A stretch of 64,000 nt of DNA from Kitasatospora aureofaciens. Lineage in GTDB: Bacteria > Actinomycetota > Actinomycetes > Streptomycetales > Streptomycetaceae. The notes beneath the pieces are model-generated. The model ran no database searches. It was not told the origin of the DNA and saw only the letters and a program-made list of their open reading frames with translations. The stretch is taken from positions 150,641-214,640 of the forward strand of contig NZ_JAHTKP010000010.1 of assembly GCF_019192735.1 (NCBI RefSeq). The letters run 5' to 3'. Every line of letters begins with the position of its first letter. Position 1 is the first letter of the stretch. A program made the translations under genes and the position numbers. This document shows, in pieces, positions 50,290-59,144 of the stretch.

Positions 50290-50415
50290 CACGCCTCCCA
50301 TCCGGACTTTAACCGTCGGTCCAGGAATTTCACCTGGTCAACCGGCCGCTGGCTGCGGACGGGTCGCGGACTGTAACCGCCGGTTCGGATTTTCACCGAC
50401 CCCGGAGTGCGCTGA
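50290..50415 (-). promoter_or_regulatory. FMN riboswitch (RFN element) of the rib operon
   Basis: Read on the minus strand, the leader contains the hallmark RFN segments in order: CCGGGGTCGGTGAAAATCCG, then AACCGGCGGTTACAGTCCGC, later GGTGAAATTCCTGGACCGAC and GGTTAAAGTCCGGATGGGAG. Repeated GGTGAAA-TTCC and CGGT-A-AGTCC pieces form the multibranched FMN-binding core. It lies some 215 bases upstream of the ribE GTG. FMN binding should repress ribE-ribM-ribBA-ribH. Confidence 0.95.
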
Positions 50416-50610
50416 ACGTCACTGCTGTTGCCGTCATTGTGCCACGGGCCGCGCGAGCCCAGGGAGAGGCTTTCGCTGTGGGCTGTTTCACGCGGCCGCG
50501 GGGAATGCGCGGCGCGGTGGCGACGGGGTGGCGACGGGGTGGTGGCGGGGTGGTAGCGCGCGGGCGGGGGGCGCAGGCTGGTGGTAGGGGCCGGTGAGGA
50601 AGGGTCTGGA

Positions 50611-50655
50611 AGGTTCGGCAGGTTCGAGAGGTTCGAGAGGTTCGAGAGGTTCGGA
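50611..50655 (+). repeat. Five 9-nt tandem repeats in the SCO4226-type leader
   Basis: AGGTTCGAG occurs three times exactly (50620, 50629, 50638), flanked by AGGTTCGGC at 50611 and AGGTTCGGA at 50647. The array stops ten bases before the ATG and provides the GGAGG ribosome site at its end. It shares the GGTTCG core with the array at 45507. Confidence 0.85.
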
Positions 50656-50665
50656 GGCAAGGGCG

Positions 50666-50914
50666 ATGGCGAAGTTCATGGACGTCCACCACGGGATGAC
50701 CGGGATCACCGCCGAGCAGCTCAAGCAGGCGCACGCGGCCGACCTGGCGGTCGAGGGCGAGGAGGGCGTGCACTTCGAGCAGGCGTGGGCCGACCCCGAG
50801 TCCGGCACGGTGTACTGCCTCTCCGAGGCGCCGTCCAAGGAGGCCGTGCAGCGGGTCCATGCGCGCACCGGCCACCCGGCGGACGAGATCCACCCGCTGC
50901 CGATCTCGGTGTGA
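50666..50914 (+). CDS. SCO4226-type nickel-binding protein (DUF4242)
   Basis: This 82-residue ferredoxin-like alpha-beta protein starts MAKFMDVHHGMTGITAEQL and has HFEQAWADPESGTVYCLSEA, the pattern of the DUF4242 family. The homologue SCO4226 of S. coelicolor is reported to bind nickel. His residues 8 and 9 are good metal ligands. The cellular role is unknown. The ATG is preceded by GGAGG at the end of a 9-nt tandem repeat. It is divergent from the rib operon. Confidence 0.9.
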   Translation: MAKFMDVHHGMTGITAEQLKQAHAADLAVEGEEGVHFEQAWADPESGTVYCLSEAPSKEAVQRVHARTGHPADEIHPLPISV

Positions 50915-50960
50915 GGGACCGGGCGGGCGCGGGTCGGAGCGGTTCCGGGAGTCTGCGGGT

Positions 50961-51275
50961 TCAGAGCGTCGCGGGCGCGGCGATCGGCATGAAATGGGTG
51001 ACCTCGGGCGGGTGCGCGAGGTAGCACAGCTCGCCCTCCGACCAGACCGGCCGGATCCGCCACATCGGCCCCGCGTACCCGCGCAGGGCCTCCTCGTCGC
51101 GCCAACGGCTGACCACGAGCACCCGGTGCCCGTCCTCGGTCACCGAGCGCAGCAGCTCGCCGCCCAGGCAGCCGTCCGTCCGCCCGAGCTGCGGGATCAC
51201 CTGCGTCGTCAGCAACGCGCAGAACTCCTCGATGCGCCCGGCCATGACCTGCCCGGCCCAGATCCTGACGATCAC
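50961..51275 (-). CDS. ABM-superfamily (antibiotic biosynthesis monooxygenase-like) protein
   Basis: This 104-residue dimeric alpha/beta-barrel-type protein has the ABM/DUF pattern VRIWAGQVMAGRIEEFCALL followed by GCLGGELLRS and VVSRWRDEEALRGYAG. Members range from quinol monooxygenases to haem-degrading enzymes and catalytically silent proteins; the function here is unknown. Several GTG codons are possible starts. I chose 51275, eight bases after GGAGG; the two GTGs just upstream overlap that ribosome site. Confidence 0.75.
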   Translation of the reverse strand: MIVRIWAGQVMAGRIEEFCALLTTQVIPQLGRTDGCLGGELLRSVTEDGHRVLVVSRWRDEEALRGYAGPMWRIRPVWSEGELCYLAHPPEVTHFMPIAAPATL

Positions 51276-51394
51276 GACCACCACCTCCCGTGGAAGCCCT
51301 TTGGCCCCATTATCAGCGGAAAAGCGCTGGTGGGGAGGGGTAGGGCGAGGTTCTCACCGAGGGCGGCCCGACCCGCTCGGCTATCGTCCCCGGT

Positions 51395-52090
51395 ATGACC
51401 AGCACATCGGAAGCTTCCGTACCGTCAAACTCCCTGCCGGACGGCCCCGGCAGCCTGTTCGCTGCGCTCCAGGCGGGGGCCCTGCGCGATCCGGAGCAGT
51501 TGCGCGAGATCTACGAGCAGCCCGGGGATCGTGCGCGCCGCAAGGAGGTGGACCGCCTGCACGAGGTGGCGCGGCGGCTGATCGCCTGCGCGTCCATGGT
51601 CTTCGTGGCCAGCTCCGACGCCGCCGGGCGCTGCGACGTCTCCCCGCGCGGCGGGCCGGCCGGGCTGGTATCGGTGCTCGACGAGTACACGCTGGCCATA
51701 CCGGACGCCACCGGCAACAAGCGGCTGGACACCCTGCACAACATCCTGGAGAACGGCCAGGTCGGGCTGCTCTTCGTCGTCCCGGGCCGGGACACCACGC
51801 TGCGGGTCAACGGGCGGGCCTGCGTGTCCACCGACCCGGAGCTGCTGCGGCAGCTGACCGCCGTCGGCAAGCCCCCGCGCAGCGCGATCGTGGTGGCCGT
51901 CGATGAGGTGTACGCGCACTGCCCGAAGGCGTTCCTGCGCGGCTCGGCGTGGAAGCCGGAGAACTGGCTGGCCAAGGACGCGCAGCCGAGCTCGGCCGAG
52001 GTCACGCTCTCGCACCTGCGGGACGACGCGCTGACCATCGAGATGATCGAGCAGGACGAGCGGGACGCACTGCTGTACCGCTACGAGTGA
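51395..52090 (+). CDS. PPOX-type FMN flavoprotein (MSMEG_1061-like)
   Basis: This 231-residue split-barrel flavoprotein has CASMVFVASSDAAGRCDVSPRG, then LAIPDATGNKRLDTLHNILEN and VGLLFVVPGRDTTLRVNGRA. These are typical of the pyridoxamine-phosphate-oxidase-like family and of the larger subset related to MSMEG_1061. It should bind FMN or F420 in a dimer interface; the substrate is unknown. The ATG at 51395 closely follows a TATCGT element, so the mRNA may be leaderless. It is divergent from the ABM gene. Confidence 0.87.
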   Translation: MTSTSEASVPSNSLPDGPGSLFAALQAGALRDPEQLREIYEQPGDRARRKEVDRLHEVARRLIACASMVFVASSDAAGRCDVSPRGGPAGLVSVLDEYTLAIPDATGNKRLDTLHNILENGQVGLLFVVPGRDTTLRVNGRACVSTDPELLRQLTAVGKPPRSAIVVAVDEVYAHCPKAFLRGSAWKPENWLAKDAQPSSAEVTLSHLRDDALTIEMIEQDERDALLYRYE

Positions 52091-52235
52091 GGCGCGACGC
52101 CCTGCGGTTGGCGCGCGCCCGTGCTGCTGTCACCCGTCCGGCCCGTGCACTCGGTCGGGGGCCGGGCGGGTGAGGCCGCGCCGCGGGCCGTTTGCGGGGG
52201 CGCCGGGGGCGGCGGGCGGCGGGTTGAATGGACGG

Positions 52236-52649
52236 ATGGACTGCGTCTTCTGTGCCGTCGTGGCGGGCACCGAGCCCGCGCACCTGGTGCTGGACGACGA
52301 GGCCGCGGTGGCCTTCCTGGACAGCCGGCCACTCTTCCCCGGGCATGTGCTGGTCGTGCCACGCGCCCACCACCACACCCTGGCCGACCTGCCGGCCGCC
52401 GAGGTGGGGCCGTTCTTCCTGCAGGTCCAGCGGGTGGCCGCAGCGGTGGAGCGCGGGATGGGTGCGGCGGGCAGCTTCGTCGCGGCCAACAACCGGATCA
52501 GCCAGTCGGTGCCACATCTGCACGTCCACGTGGTGCCGCGCAATCCGAAGGACGGACTGCGCGGGTTCTTCTGGCCGCGCGGGAAGTACCCGGACGAGAC
52601 GAGCGCGGCCGAGATCGCCGCGCGGCTGCGGGCGGCGTTGGAGGGGTAG
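52236..52649 (+). CDS. HIT-family nucleotide hydrolase
   Basis: This 137-residue protein has the zinc-type head DCVFCAVVAGTEPAHLVL, the substrate region PLFPGHVLVVPRAHHHTLA and the histidine triad HLHVHVVPR. HIT proteins hydrolyse or transfer nucleotide phosphates (AMP-lysine, ADP-ribose or Ap4A types). It is a single-gene unit. The ATG at 52236 is supported by the family start MDCVFC, although another ATG lies eight bases upstream in a different frame. Confidence 0.92.
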   Translation: MDCVFCAVVAGTEPAHLVLDDEAAVAFLDSRPLFPGHVLVVPRAHHHTLADLPAAEVGPFFLQVQRVAAAVERGMGAAGSFVAANNRISQSVPHLHVHVVPRNPKDGLRGFFWPRGKYPDETSAAEIAARLRAALEG

Positions 52650-52664
52650 GCGCTTCTCGGGGGG

Positions 52665-52902
52665 AACGCCTCCACCGCGTACACCGGCGGCGCGCCCGTC
52701 TCCTACAACGGGCACAGCTGGACCGCCAAGTGGTGGACCTAGAACGAGCCCCCCAGCACCGTCGCCGAGACGATCCGCAGCATCAGCAGCGCGCTGGAGT
52801 GCAACGGCAGCAACACCGCGCAGATGCAGCACCGGATCAAGCCTCTACCAGAGCTTCGCCCAGATCCTCGGGGTCGGCCCCGGGGCGAGCCTGAGCTGCT
52901 GA
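52665..52902 (+). pseudogene. Decayed GH19 chitinase (CBM remnant joined to C-terminus)
   Basis: Translation from 52665 gives YTGGAPVSYNGHSWTAKWWT, the CBM5/12-like chitin-binding module of Streptomyces chitinases, then a TAG where Gln is expected. After EPPSTVAETIRSISSALECNG the text jumps to the last part of the GH19 catalytic domain (SSALECNGSNTAQMQHRI). A one-base frame shift follows, after which LYQSFAQILGVGPGASLSC and a normal TGA appear. The catalytic Glu region is missing. The remnant has a stop, a frameshift and a large deletion and is non-functional. Confidence 0.85.
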
Positions 52903-53055
52903 GGCTTCGGTCCGTCAGACGCCCCGCTGTGCTCGGGTACTTCCTCGTACCTCGCCGAGCGCAGCGGGACGTACTCCTGGGGGCGCAGCGGGAGGCGGTC
53001 GAGATCACCGTACGGGCTGACGAATTCGCAGGTGGGCGCGCCTAGGCTCACAGTC

Positions 53056-54105
53056 ATGAACGAACTCGCCTGCCTCGTGCAGCAGACCGTCGACCGGCTC
53101 GCCGGCCGGCACGTCGGCGCGGTCGTCGCCGGGCTGGCCGGCGGCGCGGTGGAGATCCGTGGCGCCGGGCGCACAGGGCCGGGCGGCGGCGCGCCCGGGC
53201 CGCGCACCCTGTTCGAAATCGGCTCCGTCACCAAGGTGTTCACCTCGCTCGCGCTCGCCCGGCTGGTCCTCGACGGCTCGGCGGAGCCGGACGAGCCGGT
53301 CGGCGCGCTGCTGCCGGACGGTGTCCAGGTCCCCTTTCGGGGTGGGCAGGCGATCACCCTGCGGCACCTCGCCACCCACACCTCGGGGCTCCCCCGGCTG
53401 CCGCGGGGGATATTCACGAGCGCCCTGTTCACCGCGCGCAGGTCCGATCCGTACGCCCACTGCACGGCCGACCACGTGCTCGCCGGGCTTGCGCGGACCA
53501 GGCTGCGGGCCGTGCCGGGGCGCAGCTTCCGCTACTCCAACCTCGGCGCCGGGCTGCTCGGCCTCGCCCTCGCCCACCGGGCCGGCATCGGCTACGAGGA
53601 GTTGGTGCGGCGCGAGGTCTGCGTGCCGCTGGGGCTCGCGGACACCGTGGTGACGCCGGGCGAGGACCGGTCCGGGCGGCTCGCCCCGGGGCACGCGCCG
53701 GGCGGGCGGCCGGTGCCGTACTGGAGCCTCGCCGATCTCGGAGGCATGGGGGCGCTCCGCTCGACCGCCGCCGACCTCGCGATACTCCTGCGGGCCCAGC
53801 TCGCCGCCGGCCGCGAGCCGGACGGGCCGCTGGCGCCCGCGATAACGCTCACCAGGGAGGTGAGGCACCGGGTCAACCCGTTCGCCTGGATGCACCTGGG
53901 GTGGCTCGGCCACCGCCTGCACACCCAGCAGGGCGGCCACCTGCAGATCTGGCACAACGGCGGTACGGGCGGGTTCCGGTCCTTCGTGGCCTTCGATCCG
54001 GAGAAGCAGGTGGGGGTGGTCGTGCTGGTCAACACCAGCCGATCGGTCGATGCGGCCGGGACGGCGCTGCTGCGCAGGCTGCAGAACGAGTTCGCGACGA
54101 CGTGA
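53056..54105 (+). CDS. Serine beta-lactamase-fold hydrolase
   Basis: This 349-residue protein has SVTK (residues about 57-60) in FEIGSVTKVFTSLALARLVL, YSN in SFRYSNLGAGLLGLAL and HNGGTGGFRSFVAF as the third motif. It has the active-site set of class C beta-lactamases, DD-peptidases and related esterases. There is no signal peptide. The ATG is preceded by TAGGCT at leaderless distance. Its substrate is unknown. It is the second protein of this fold in the window; the other is at 26539. Confidence 0.88.
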   Translation: MNELACLVQQTVDRLAGRHVGAVVAGLAGGAVEIRGAGRTGPGGGAPGPRTLFEIGSVTKVFTSLALARLVLDGSAEPDEPVGALLPDGVQVPFRGGQAITLRHLATHTSGLPRLPRGIFTSALFTARRSDPYAHCTADHVLAGLARTRLRAVPGRSFRYSNLGAGLLGLALAHRAGIGYEELVRREVCVPLGLADTVVTPGEDRSGRLAPGHAPGGRPVPYWSLADLGGMGALRSTAADLAILLRAQLAAGREPDGPLAPAITLTREVRHRVNPFAWMHLGWLGHRLHTQQGGHLQIWHNGGTGGFRSFVAFDPEKQVGVVVLVNTSRSVDAAGTALLRRLQNEFATT

Positions 54106-54183
54106 GGGAGGGTGCGGGTGGTAGGCGCGGGCGGGTAGGCGCAGGTGGTGGCAGAACGGTCCCGATGAGCCGAGCGCCTAGAA

Positions 54184-54233
54184 GGTTGGATTCTCGGACT
54201 CACTAGTCCTATAGTGAGTTTGCTTTTCCAACC
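54184..54233. promoter_or_regulatory. Nested inverted repeats upstream of the thiolase gene
   Basis: An inner perfect repeat ACTCACTA-GTCCTA-TAGTGAGT (54198-54219) lies inside an outer repeat GGTTGGA (54184) and TCCAACC (54227). The element is only 24 bases before the thiolase ATG. It looks like an operator of the TetR or MarR size class, and the regulator is not obvious here. Confidence 0.55.
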
Positions 54234-54257
54234 ACCTTCACAGGAAAGGCGGCCGTC

Positions 54258-55442
<1,185 letters not shown>

Positions 55443-55568
55443 CCCTGCCGGTGACACCCCTAAGGGTCCGGCGTCATCCTGCGAGAGGAGAACCGTCATC
55501 CCTCCGGCAACACCCTTACATCGCTGAGGCGACGTCAACTGCCTTACCTGCCGCCTAATCTCCCATTC

Positions 55569-56759
55569 ATGACCGGAATTCGTCGCACTGCCGCGGCGGC
55601 GGCACTCCTGCTCGCCCTGCCGCTGTCCGTCGTCGCTGCCGCTCCCGCGCTGGCCACGCCCACCGCCCCCGTCCCGGCCACCGCGCCGGCCACCGCCACC
55701 GTGCCGGCCGGCGTCCACGTCGACCTCCCGCGCCCGACCGGCCCGCACGCGGTCGGCCGGGAGATCCTGCACCTCGTCGACCAGGACCGGCCCGACCCGT
55801 GGGTCCCGTCGGCGGGCCCGCGCCGGCTGATGGTGTCGATGTACTACCCCGCCAAGGCCGGGACGGGCGGGCCGGCCCCGTACATGACGCCCGAGGCCGC
55901 GAGGCTCATGCTGGACGGGAAGCTGCCCGGCAACACGATCCCCACCGAAGCCGTCACCGGCACCGGGACGTGGGCGGAGTCCGACGCGCACCCCGAGCAC
56001 GGCCGGTACCCGCTGGTGCTGCTCTCCCCCGGCTTCACCATGCCGCGCACCGAACTGACCAGCCTCGCCGAGGACCTGGCCAGCCGCGGCTATGTCGTCG
56101 CACTCGTCGACCACACGTACGAGAACACCGGGACGACCTTCCCCGACGGGCGGACGCTGCCCTGCGCGATCTGCGGCACCTTCCCCCCGGGCGGCCCCGA
56201 GGCCGTGGACGCGAGCCGGGCGAAGGACATGTCGTTCGTCGTCGACCGGTTGACCGCCCACCCGCACCCCGCCTGGCGCTACGCCCGCATGATCGACGCC
56301 GACCGGATCGGCATGGCCGGGCACTCGATCGGCGGCTCGGCCGCCATCCCGGCCCTGCTCACGGACGACCGCATCCAGGCCGGGGTGAACCTGGACGGCA
56401 CGATGGACTACAAGGTGCCCGACACCGGACTCGACGGCAAGCCGTTCATGATGATCGGCCACCCGCTCGGCGGCGGCCACGAAGATCCCACCTGGACGGA
56501 CGCCTGGGCCAAGCTCGACGGCTGGAAGCGCTGGCTGACCGTGGCCGGCTCCAACCACGGCACCTTCACCGACAACCCGTTGTTCTTCGAGAAGCTCGGC
56601 CTCCCCCAGCCTCCCGGCACCACGATCACCGCTGAGCGGGGGGTGCAGCTCACCCGGGAGTACGTCGCGGCCTTCTTCGACCTGCAGCTGAAGGGGATCG
56701 ACCAGCCGATCCTCGACGGGCCGACCCCGGATAACCCGGAGATCGGCTTCCACCCGTAG
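55569..56759 (+). CDS. Secreted alpha/beta hydrolase (PAF-acetylhydrolase/lipase-like)
   Basis: This 396-residue exported protein has a signal peptide (MTGIRRTAAAAALLLALPLS, cleavage near ALATP), then an Ala/Pro/Thr-rich linker. The core has the nucleophile motif GHSIGGSAA (Ser253), an acidic residue in NLDGTMDY and a late His in AGSNHGTFTD. LVLLSPGFTMPR provides the oxyanion region. It matches platelet-activating-factor acetylhydrolase-like lipases and cutinase-type polyester hydrolases of actinomycetes. The substrate is an ester; which one is unknown. Confidence 0.87.
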   Translation: MTGIRRTAAAAALLLALPLSVVAAAPALATPTAPVPATAPATATVPAGVHVDLPRPTGPHAVGREILHLVDQDRPDPWVPSAGPRRLMVSMYYPAKAGTGGPAPYMTPEAARLMLDGKLPGNTIPTEAVTGTGTWAESDAHPEHGRYPLVLLSPGFTMPRTELTSLAEDLASRGYVVALVDHTYENTGTTFPDGRTLPCAICGTFPPGGPEAVDASRAKDMSFVVDRLTAHPHPAWRYARMIDADRIGMAGHSIGGSAAIPALLTDDRIQAGVNLDGTMDYKVPDTGLDGKPFMMIGHPLGGGHEDPTWTDAWAKLDGWKRWLTVAGSNHGTFTDNPLFFEKLGLPQPPGTTITAERGVQLTREYVAAFFDLQLKGIDQPILDGPTPDNPEIGFHP

Positions 56760-56822
56760 CGCACCTCGTCCAGTGAGGCCGCCGACAGCATGTCGGCGGC
56801 CTCATCGGCGTTGCGGGGACCG

Positions 56823-57365
56823 CTACTTGGCGTCCGCCGCCGAGGCGATCGGTTCCAGCAGCCGATGCGGACGGGCGAGCGCGCGCGAGACGGGGTCGGT
56901 GCGCGGGGCGGCGGAACGGCCGGGGTTGGGGCGCATCACGACCTCGGCGGCCGGGACGGCCGGGCCTCCGCAGTGCGGACAGGCGCCGGCGAGGTCGAGG
57001 TCGGTGCCGCACGCTGCGTGCGCGAAGAGGTGGTGCGGGCCTCCGGGGGTCGCGTGCCGGCCGCCCCAGCGGCTCAACAGGTAGAGCGGCGGCCACAGTT
57101 CGAGCCCGGCGTCGGTGAGCAGGTAACCGTGGCGCAGCGGCGCCTGCTGGTAGGGCTCCTTGCGCAGGACGCCCGCCGCGACGAGGGCGTTGAGCCGGGC
57201 GGTGAGGACGGCGCGCGGGATGCCGAGGTGGGTGAGGAAGTCGTTGAAGCGCTGCACGCCGTAGAACGCGTCGCGCACGATCAGGAGGCTCCAGCGTTCG
57301 CCGACCACCTCCAGGGCGCGGGCGAGTGCGCAGTCCTGCAGTTCGTAGTCGGTTCCCAGCGCCAT
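56823..57365 (-). CDS. HxlR-type winged-helix regulator
   Basis: This 180-residue regulator has the HxlR signature CALARALEVVGERWSLLIVRD (about residues 11-31), then RFNDFLTHLGIPRAVLTARL and the wing. A C-terminal extension carries a Cys set CPHCGG and an earlier Cys in HAACGTDL that may bind zinc. HxlR proteins respond to aldehydes, quinones or other electrophiles. It is transcribed away from an MFS gene at 57479, which it probably represses. A TGGTACCA palindrome lies between them. The start is the ATG at 57365. Confidence 0.9.
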   Translation of the reverse strand: MALGTDYELQDCALARALEVVGERWSLLIVRDAFYGVQRFNDFLTHLGIPRAVLTARLNALVAAGVLRKEPYQQAPLRHGYLLTDAGLELWPPLYLLSRWGGRHATPGGPHHLFAHAACGTDLDLAGACPHCGGPAVPAAEVVMRPNPGRSAAPRTDPVSRALARPHRLLEPIASAADAK

Positions 57366-57416
57366 GCCGGTCAGCCTAGTCCAGAGGGCGAGTGGGTTCA
57401 ATCAACAGACTTGAAG

Positions 57417-57424
57417 TGGTACCA
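57417..57424. promoter_or_regulatory. TGGTACCA palindrome between hxlR and MFS genes
   Basis: A perfect 8-bp palindrome lies 52 bases from the hxlR ATG and 55 bases from the MFS ATG, inside the shared promoter region. It is a candidate half of a repressor site only. Confidence 0.3.
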
Positions 57425-57478
57425 TACCGCCCCGAGAGAAGGTTCGTTCACCAGACTCACGCTCGGGAGGGAACACCC

Positions 57479-58936
57479 ATGTCCCCCGCACCACCCCACC
57501 CCGCGCCCGTCCGGCCCGGTGCCACGCTGCTCGTCACCGCGCTCACGACCGCGCTGGTCACCGTCGCCTACACGGCCCCCACCGCCTCGCTCGCCGCCAC
57601 CGCCGAGGCCGCCCACCTCGGGGCCTCCGGGCGCACCTGGATCCTCACCGGCACCCTCGTCGGCATCTCGGCGCTGCTGCTCACGGCCGGGAGCGCGGCC
57701 GACGACCACGGGCGCAAGCGGGTCTTCACGGTCGGTGTGGCGGTGTTCGCCGCCGCCGAGGCGCTCGCCGCGCTCGCCCCCGGCGGCACCGTCTACCTCG
57801 CCGCGCGGGTGCTGCTCGGCGCCGGGTCGGCGGCGATCCTGGCGCCCGCGCTCGGCCTGATCAGCCACGCCGTCCCGCCGGGGCCGGCCCGGATCAGGGC
57901 GCTCGGCGGGTGGGGCGCCGCCGTCGGCCTCGGGATCGCGGTCGGCCCGGTCTACGGCGCGCTGGTCGAGCAGTGGGCCGGGTGGCGCGCGGTCAACGGC
58001 GGGCTCGCCGTGGTGTCCGCGGCGCTCGCGGCCGTCGCCTCCGCCGTCCTCACCGAGTCCCGCGCCGACCGGCCGCGAGCGCTCGACCCGTACGGCGTGC
58101 TGACGCTGGCCGCCGGGACGTCGTGCCTGATCGCCGGGCTGGCCCAGGGCCGCAGCGGGTGGGGACGGCCGGTGGTGCTGGTGCTGCTGGCGCTCGGGGT
58201 GCTGCTGCTGGTGCTGTTCGCGGTGGTGGAGGCGAGGGTCCGGGAGCCGATGCTGGACCTCGCGCTGTTCCGAAGCCCCGGCTTCATCGCCGCCACCGGC
58301 GGGGCGATGTTCACCGGGCTGTCGCTGGTCGGCTTCATGAGCTACCTGCCGGCGCTACTCCAGGGCGTCCTCGGCCTGTCCGGCCTGGCGGCCGGCGGGG
58401 TGCTGGCCATCTGGTCGGGCCTCTCGGTGGTCGCCGCACTGCAGGCCCGGCGACTGGCCGCGCGCCTGTCGGCGACCACGCAGGTCGCGCTCGGGCTGCT
58501 GGCCTGCGGCGCGGGCGAGGCGGGGCTGTACGGGCTGGGGCCGGACTCCACCTGGGTGCGGCTGGCGCCCGGGCTGGTGGTCGCGGGGATCGGCAGCGGG
58601 GTGCTGAACGCGGCGCTCGCCCGGCTGGCGGTCAGCAGCGTGCCGCCGCACCGGGCGGCGATGGGCTCGGGCGCCAACAACACGTCCCGGTACCTGGGTT
58701 CGGCGCTCGGCGTCGCGGTCACGGTGGCGGTGGCGGCCTCCTCCCGCCCGACCGGCCCGGGCCACGAGGCGGCGGCCCGCGCCCTGGCGGCGGGCACCGA
58801 CCGGGCCGTCCTGGTCGCCGCCGGACTCTGCCTCGCCGGCGCGCTGCTGGCGGTGGCCGCGCGAGCGGCGGAGGCCCGGGCCGGCGCCGAGGCGGAGGCC
58901 GAGGCCCCCGCCCGTGAGCGGGTCGCCGCAGGGTGA
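57479..58936 (+). CDS. MFS drug-resistance transporter (DHA2-like)
   Basis: This 485-residue protein has 12-14 membrane helices. The signature loop is AGSAADDHGRKRVFTVGVAVF (motif A, GxxxDxxGRKR), and motif C-like GPVYGALVEQWAGWRAVN marks the antiporter class. It probably exports a small hydrophobic compound with proton antiport. GGGAGG precedes the ATG. Its promoter faces an HxlR gene, which suggests substrate-induced expression. The C-terminus is Ala/Glu-rich and cytoplasmic. Confidence 0.9.
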   Translation: MSPAPPHPAPVRPGATLLVTALTTALVTVAYTAPTASLAATAEAAHLGASGRTWILTGTLVGISALLLTAGSAADDHGRKRVFTVGVAVFAAAEALAALAPGGTVYLAARVLLGAGSAAILAPALGLISHAVPPGPARIRALGGWGAAVGLGIAVGPVYGALVEQWAGWRAVNGGLAVVSAALAAVASAVLTESRADRPRALDPYGVLTLAAGTSCLIAGLAQGRSGWGRPVVLVLLALGVLLLVLFAVVEARVREPMLDLALFRSPGFIAATGGAMFTGLSLVGFMSYLPALLQGVLGLSGLAAGGVLAIWSGLSVVAALQARRLAARLSATTQVALGLLACGAGEAGLYGLGPDSTWVRLAPGLVVAGIGSGVLNAALARLAVSSVPPHRAAMGSGANNTSRYLGSALGVAVTVAVAASSRPTGPGHEAAARALAAGTDRAVLVAAGLCLAGALLAVAARAAEARAGAEAEAEAPARERVAAG

Positions 58937-58944
58937 GGGCGCGA

Positions 58945-58965
58945 GAAGTCGGCCGGGTCGACTTC
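58945..58965 (+). terminator. Small hairpin after the MFS gene
   Basis: GAAGTCG (58945-58951) pairs with CGACTTC (58959-58965) with a 7-base loop, nine bases after the stop. It is shorter than the other terminators in the window. Confidence 0.45.
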
Positions 58966-59144
58966 CTGCGTACGGGGAGGGCTTGGGCTGGGCCGGATTC
59001 AAAAGTCGGCCCAGCCGGCTTCCCGCGCGCCGAGCGGCAAGGCACCACTATCCGGGCCCGATAGCCGTACGGTGAGCGCTCCGACGGGCCTGCGTGCGAA
59101 GATGGCAGGGCTGGTGGAAACGATCTCCGGACGGTTCTCTGGCC

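Noticed and set aside
52903..53055. Possible further gene fragment after the chitinase relic
   Set aside because: Short frames on both strands have no recognisable similarity. It is treated as promoter region of the serine hydrolase.
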